The notes below the pieces were generated by a model, which made no database searches, was not told where the DNA came from, and saw only the letters and a list, made by a program, of their open reading frames with translations. This document shows, one piece after another, positions 6,972 through 8,549 of a stretch of 8,549 nucleotides of DNA (positions within the stretch are counted from its first letter, which is position 1; every line of letters begins with the position of its first letter). This stretch comes from Rhodococcus sp. IITR03. Lineage in GTDB: Bacteria > Actinomycetota > Actinomycetes > Mycobacteriales > Mycobacteriaceae. The position numbers and the translations under genes are program-made. The stretch covers positions 1 to 8,549 of the forward strand of contig LATQ01000273.1 of the NCBI GenBank assembly GCA_001017865.1, written 5' to 3'.

Positions 6972-6993
6972 TGTCGGTGCCGTCGAACCGACA
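6972..6993. promoter_or_regulatory. 22-bp dyad, operator-like, upstream of the ATPase
   Basis: TGTCGGT (6972-6978) and ACCGACA (6987-6993) are perfect 7-bp inverted arms with an 8-base spacer. The size and symmetry suit a dimeric repressor or activator, and it lies about 105-125 bases upstream of the ATPase start on the promoter side. No regulator gene is next to it in the window, so the binding protein is unknown. Confidence 0.4.
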
Positions 6994-7080
6994 GAACCGA
7001 GGTACTCACCGCACAACGGAGGGGGTGAAGATCTCGGGGCCGGGCCGCGATGGGTACTCGACGTTGTCCATGGCCATGAG

Positions 7081-7140
7081 AAAGTCCCCACTGGTGGCCG
7101 AGTAACGGTCCCCACCGGTGGCCAGATGAAAGTCCCCGCC
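7081..7140 (+). repeat. IS21 terminal repeats (transposase-binding sites), three units
   Basis: Units begin at 7081, 7105 and 7129, exactly 24 bases apart. Unit 1 is AAAGTCCCCACTGGTGGCC, unit 2 ACGGTCCCCACCGGTGGCC (2 differences and a central perfect palindrome CCACCGGTGG), and unit 3 is the shortened AAAGTCCCCGCC. Multiple internal repeats near the ends are typical of IS21 elements and bind the transposase. Confidence 0.8.
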
Positions 7141-7232
7141 TCGTGTTCGTCGTGATTCCCACCGGAACACCAGGCCTGAGCGGTGAAGGTGAAGGTGCCA
7201 CCCAGTCACCTGTCACCGCCCAGGGAGTTCCA

Positions 7233-8549
7233 TTGAAGTCTGCGAAGGACCGCATGGACATCATTTCCGCCTACCGCGAGGTCGGCACCTACCGAGCGCC
7301 GCCGAGATGTGCGGCACCACCCACAAAACCGTCCGCCGTGTCATCGAACGATTCGAAGCCGGCGACACCCCACCCCCCACGACAACCCCGCCCCCGCAAC
7401 TACGACACCGTCACCGAGATCGTCGCAGAACGCATCGCCTCGTCCCGCGGCAGAATCTGAAGCCAAACGCCTGCTCCCCATCGCCGCGCCGCCGGATACA
7501 CCGGCTCGGACCGCAACTTCCGCCGCCTCGTCGCCGACGAGAAAACCAAGTGGCGCAAAAACAATCACCGCGGTCGCCGCCCCGCCGTGTGGACACCGGG
7601 TGAATACCTGGTCATCGACTGGGCCACCCTCGGTGCCGGCCTGCACCTGTTCTGCGCGGTGCTGGCGTATTCACGGTGGCGGTTCGTCGCCTTCGCCACC
7701 GACGAACGCGCCGCCACCACCTTGACGCTGATCGCCGAGGCCCTCGCCGCGATCGGCGGGGTGCCCACCAAGGTCCTGGCCGACCGGATGGCCTGCCTCA
7801 AAGGCGCAGTCGTGGCGAACGTGGTGGTCCCGACCCCGGACTACGTGCGGATGGCCACCCACTACGGGTTCCGTCCCGACTTCTGCCACGCCGCCGACCC
7901 CGAATCGAAGGGCGTCGTCGAACACCTCGTCGGCTACGCCCAACGCGACCTGGTCGTCCCGCTGCTCACCGACGCCGACTCTCGGCCGACCGGTGGACCT
8001 GGCCGCCGCGAACGCCGCCGCGAAGGCCTGGTGCATCGAGGTCAACACCCGGGTGCACACCGAGATCGACGCGGTCCCCGCCCAGCGCCTGCGCGAGGAA
8101 CAGGCCGTGCTCGGGCCGCTGCCGTCGCTGCGACTGCAGATCGGGCCGCCACCGGTGACCCGCAAGGTCGACAAGCTCTCCTGCATCCGCTTCGGCTCGG
8201 CCCGCTATTCGGTGCCGACCCGCCTGATCGGGGCCACCGTCACCGTCACCGCCGGCGAGGGGCGACTGCTGATCGCCGACCCCGCCACAGGGGAGGTCGC
8301 CGCCGATCACGCGCTCACCGCCCCGGGCACCGCGTCGATCCTCGACGAGCACTACCCGACCCCACGACAGGCTCCCAGTCGTGGTCCGCGACCGAAAACC
8401 GAAGTCGAGAAACGATTCTGCGCACTCGGTCCGGTCGCCGAACAGTTCCTCGTCGGCGCCGCCGCGGCCGCCAACACCCGCCTGCCCGCCGAACTCGCGG
8501 TGCTCCTGGACCTGCAGCCGCGCACGGCACCGATGCCCTGCTCGACCGC
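7233..8549 (+). pseudogene. IS21-family transposase (IstA-like), frameshifted and cut by the window end
   Basis: DDE transposase. TTG 7233 follows AGGGAG by 5 nt and starts with [17 protein letters not shown], an N-terminal helix-turn-helix region (THKTVRRVIERFEAGD). The catalytic core follows: first Asp in LVIDWA (7617-7619), second Asp in LADRMACLKG (7782-7784), Glu in KGVVEHL (7920-7922). A Mu-transposase C-like domain follows (SCIRFGSARYSVP, about 8179-8217). The reading frame must change about seven times: near 7297 (-1), 7376 (+1), 7458 (+1 or -2), 7482 (-1), 7979 (-1), 7990 (-1) and 8517 (-1). All changes except the one at 7458 are in short C/G runs. All three catalytic residues survive, so this is either a recent pseudogene or an intact gene with sequence errors. 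Confidence 0.88.

Larger units (their letters stand above)
7065..8549 (+). mobile_element. IS21-family insertion sequence, left part (runs off the window)
   Basis: The element is recognised by three end repeats of 24-bp period (7081-7140) followed by an istA-like transposase in the inward direction, the normal IS21 layout. The exact outer end is not certain: IS21 ends usually begin with TG, and TG at 7065 is one candidate, with 7071 another. The right end and the expected istB gene lie beyond the window. The element sits about 200 bases upstream of the ATPase start, so it may have separated that gene from upstream control sequences or brought in a promoter. Similarity to known actinobacterial IS21 elements is by recall of the protein family only. 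Confidence 0.8.

Noticed and set aside
7006..7077. Short - strand frame starting [13 protein letters not shown] upstream of the ATPase
   Set aside because: About 23 codons, no ribosome binding site, and it starts at the uncertain IS boundary; it could be a fragment of a gene cut by the IS but cannot be supported.

Overview
The window is GC-rich actinobacterial DNA, most likely Rhodococcus or a close relative in the Mycobacteriales. This is inferred from strong G/C bias at third codon positions, GTG/TTG starts, and the protein families present. The theme is cation transport, with an IS21-type insertion sequence at the right edge.

Layout, left to right. Bases 1-77 hold the probable tail of a + strand gene. 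On the - strand (read right to left) lie a TerC-family membrane protein (366-1460) and, 59 nt downstream, a 71-residue unknown protein (91-306); the two look like one operon. The terC leader (about 1460-1583) has the hallmarks of a yybP-ykoY manganese riboswitch. Its closing 3' strand overlaps a perfect 10-bp hairpin that buries the terC ribosome binding site. Next is a - strand membrane protein with an internal repeat (1724-2299). Just upstream of it sits a 106-bp remnant (2345-2450) of the C-terminus of the P-type ATPase encoded further right. Bases 2710-3354 hold no gene I can support. A + strand GNAT acetyltransferase (3355-3918) converges on a - strand P-type cation ATPase (4117-6868) that is broken by two single-base deletions. 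From about 7065 onward is an IS21-family element: terminal repeats of 24-bp period, then an istA-like transposase (7233 to the window end) with about seven frame changes.

How the parts may work together: TerC proteins act in Mn efflux or metallation of exported proteins, so a Mn-sensing leader fits. The ATPase resembles subfamily IIC (Na,K-ATPase type) in its M4, M5 and M6 motifs, and an ATPase-tail remnant near the terC side suggests a second ATPase copy once lay there. I see no evidence for a phage, a CRISPR array, or tRNA or rRNA genes. Nearly all frame breaks are single-base changes, mostly in short C/G runs, so the sequence itself may contain indel errors and the 'pseudogenes' may be intact in the organism.
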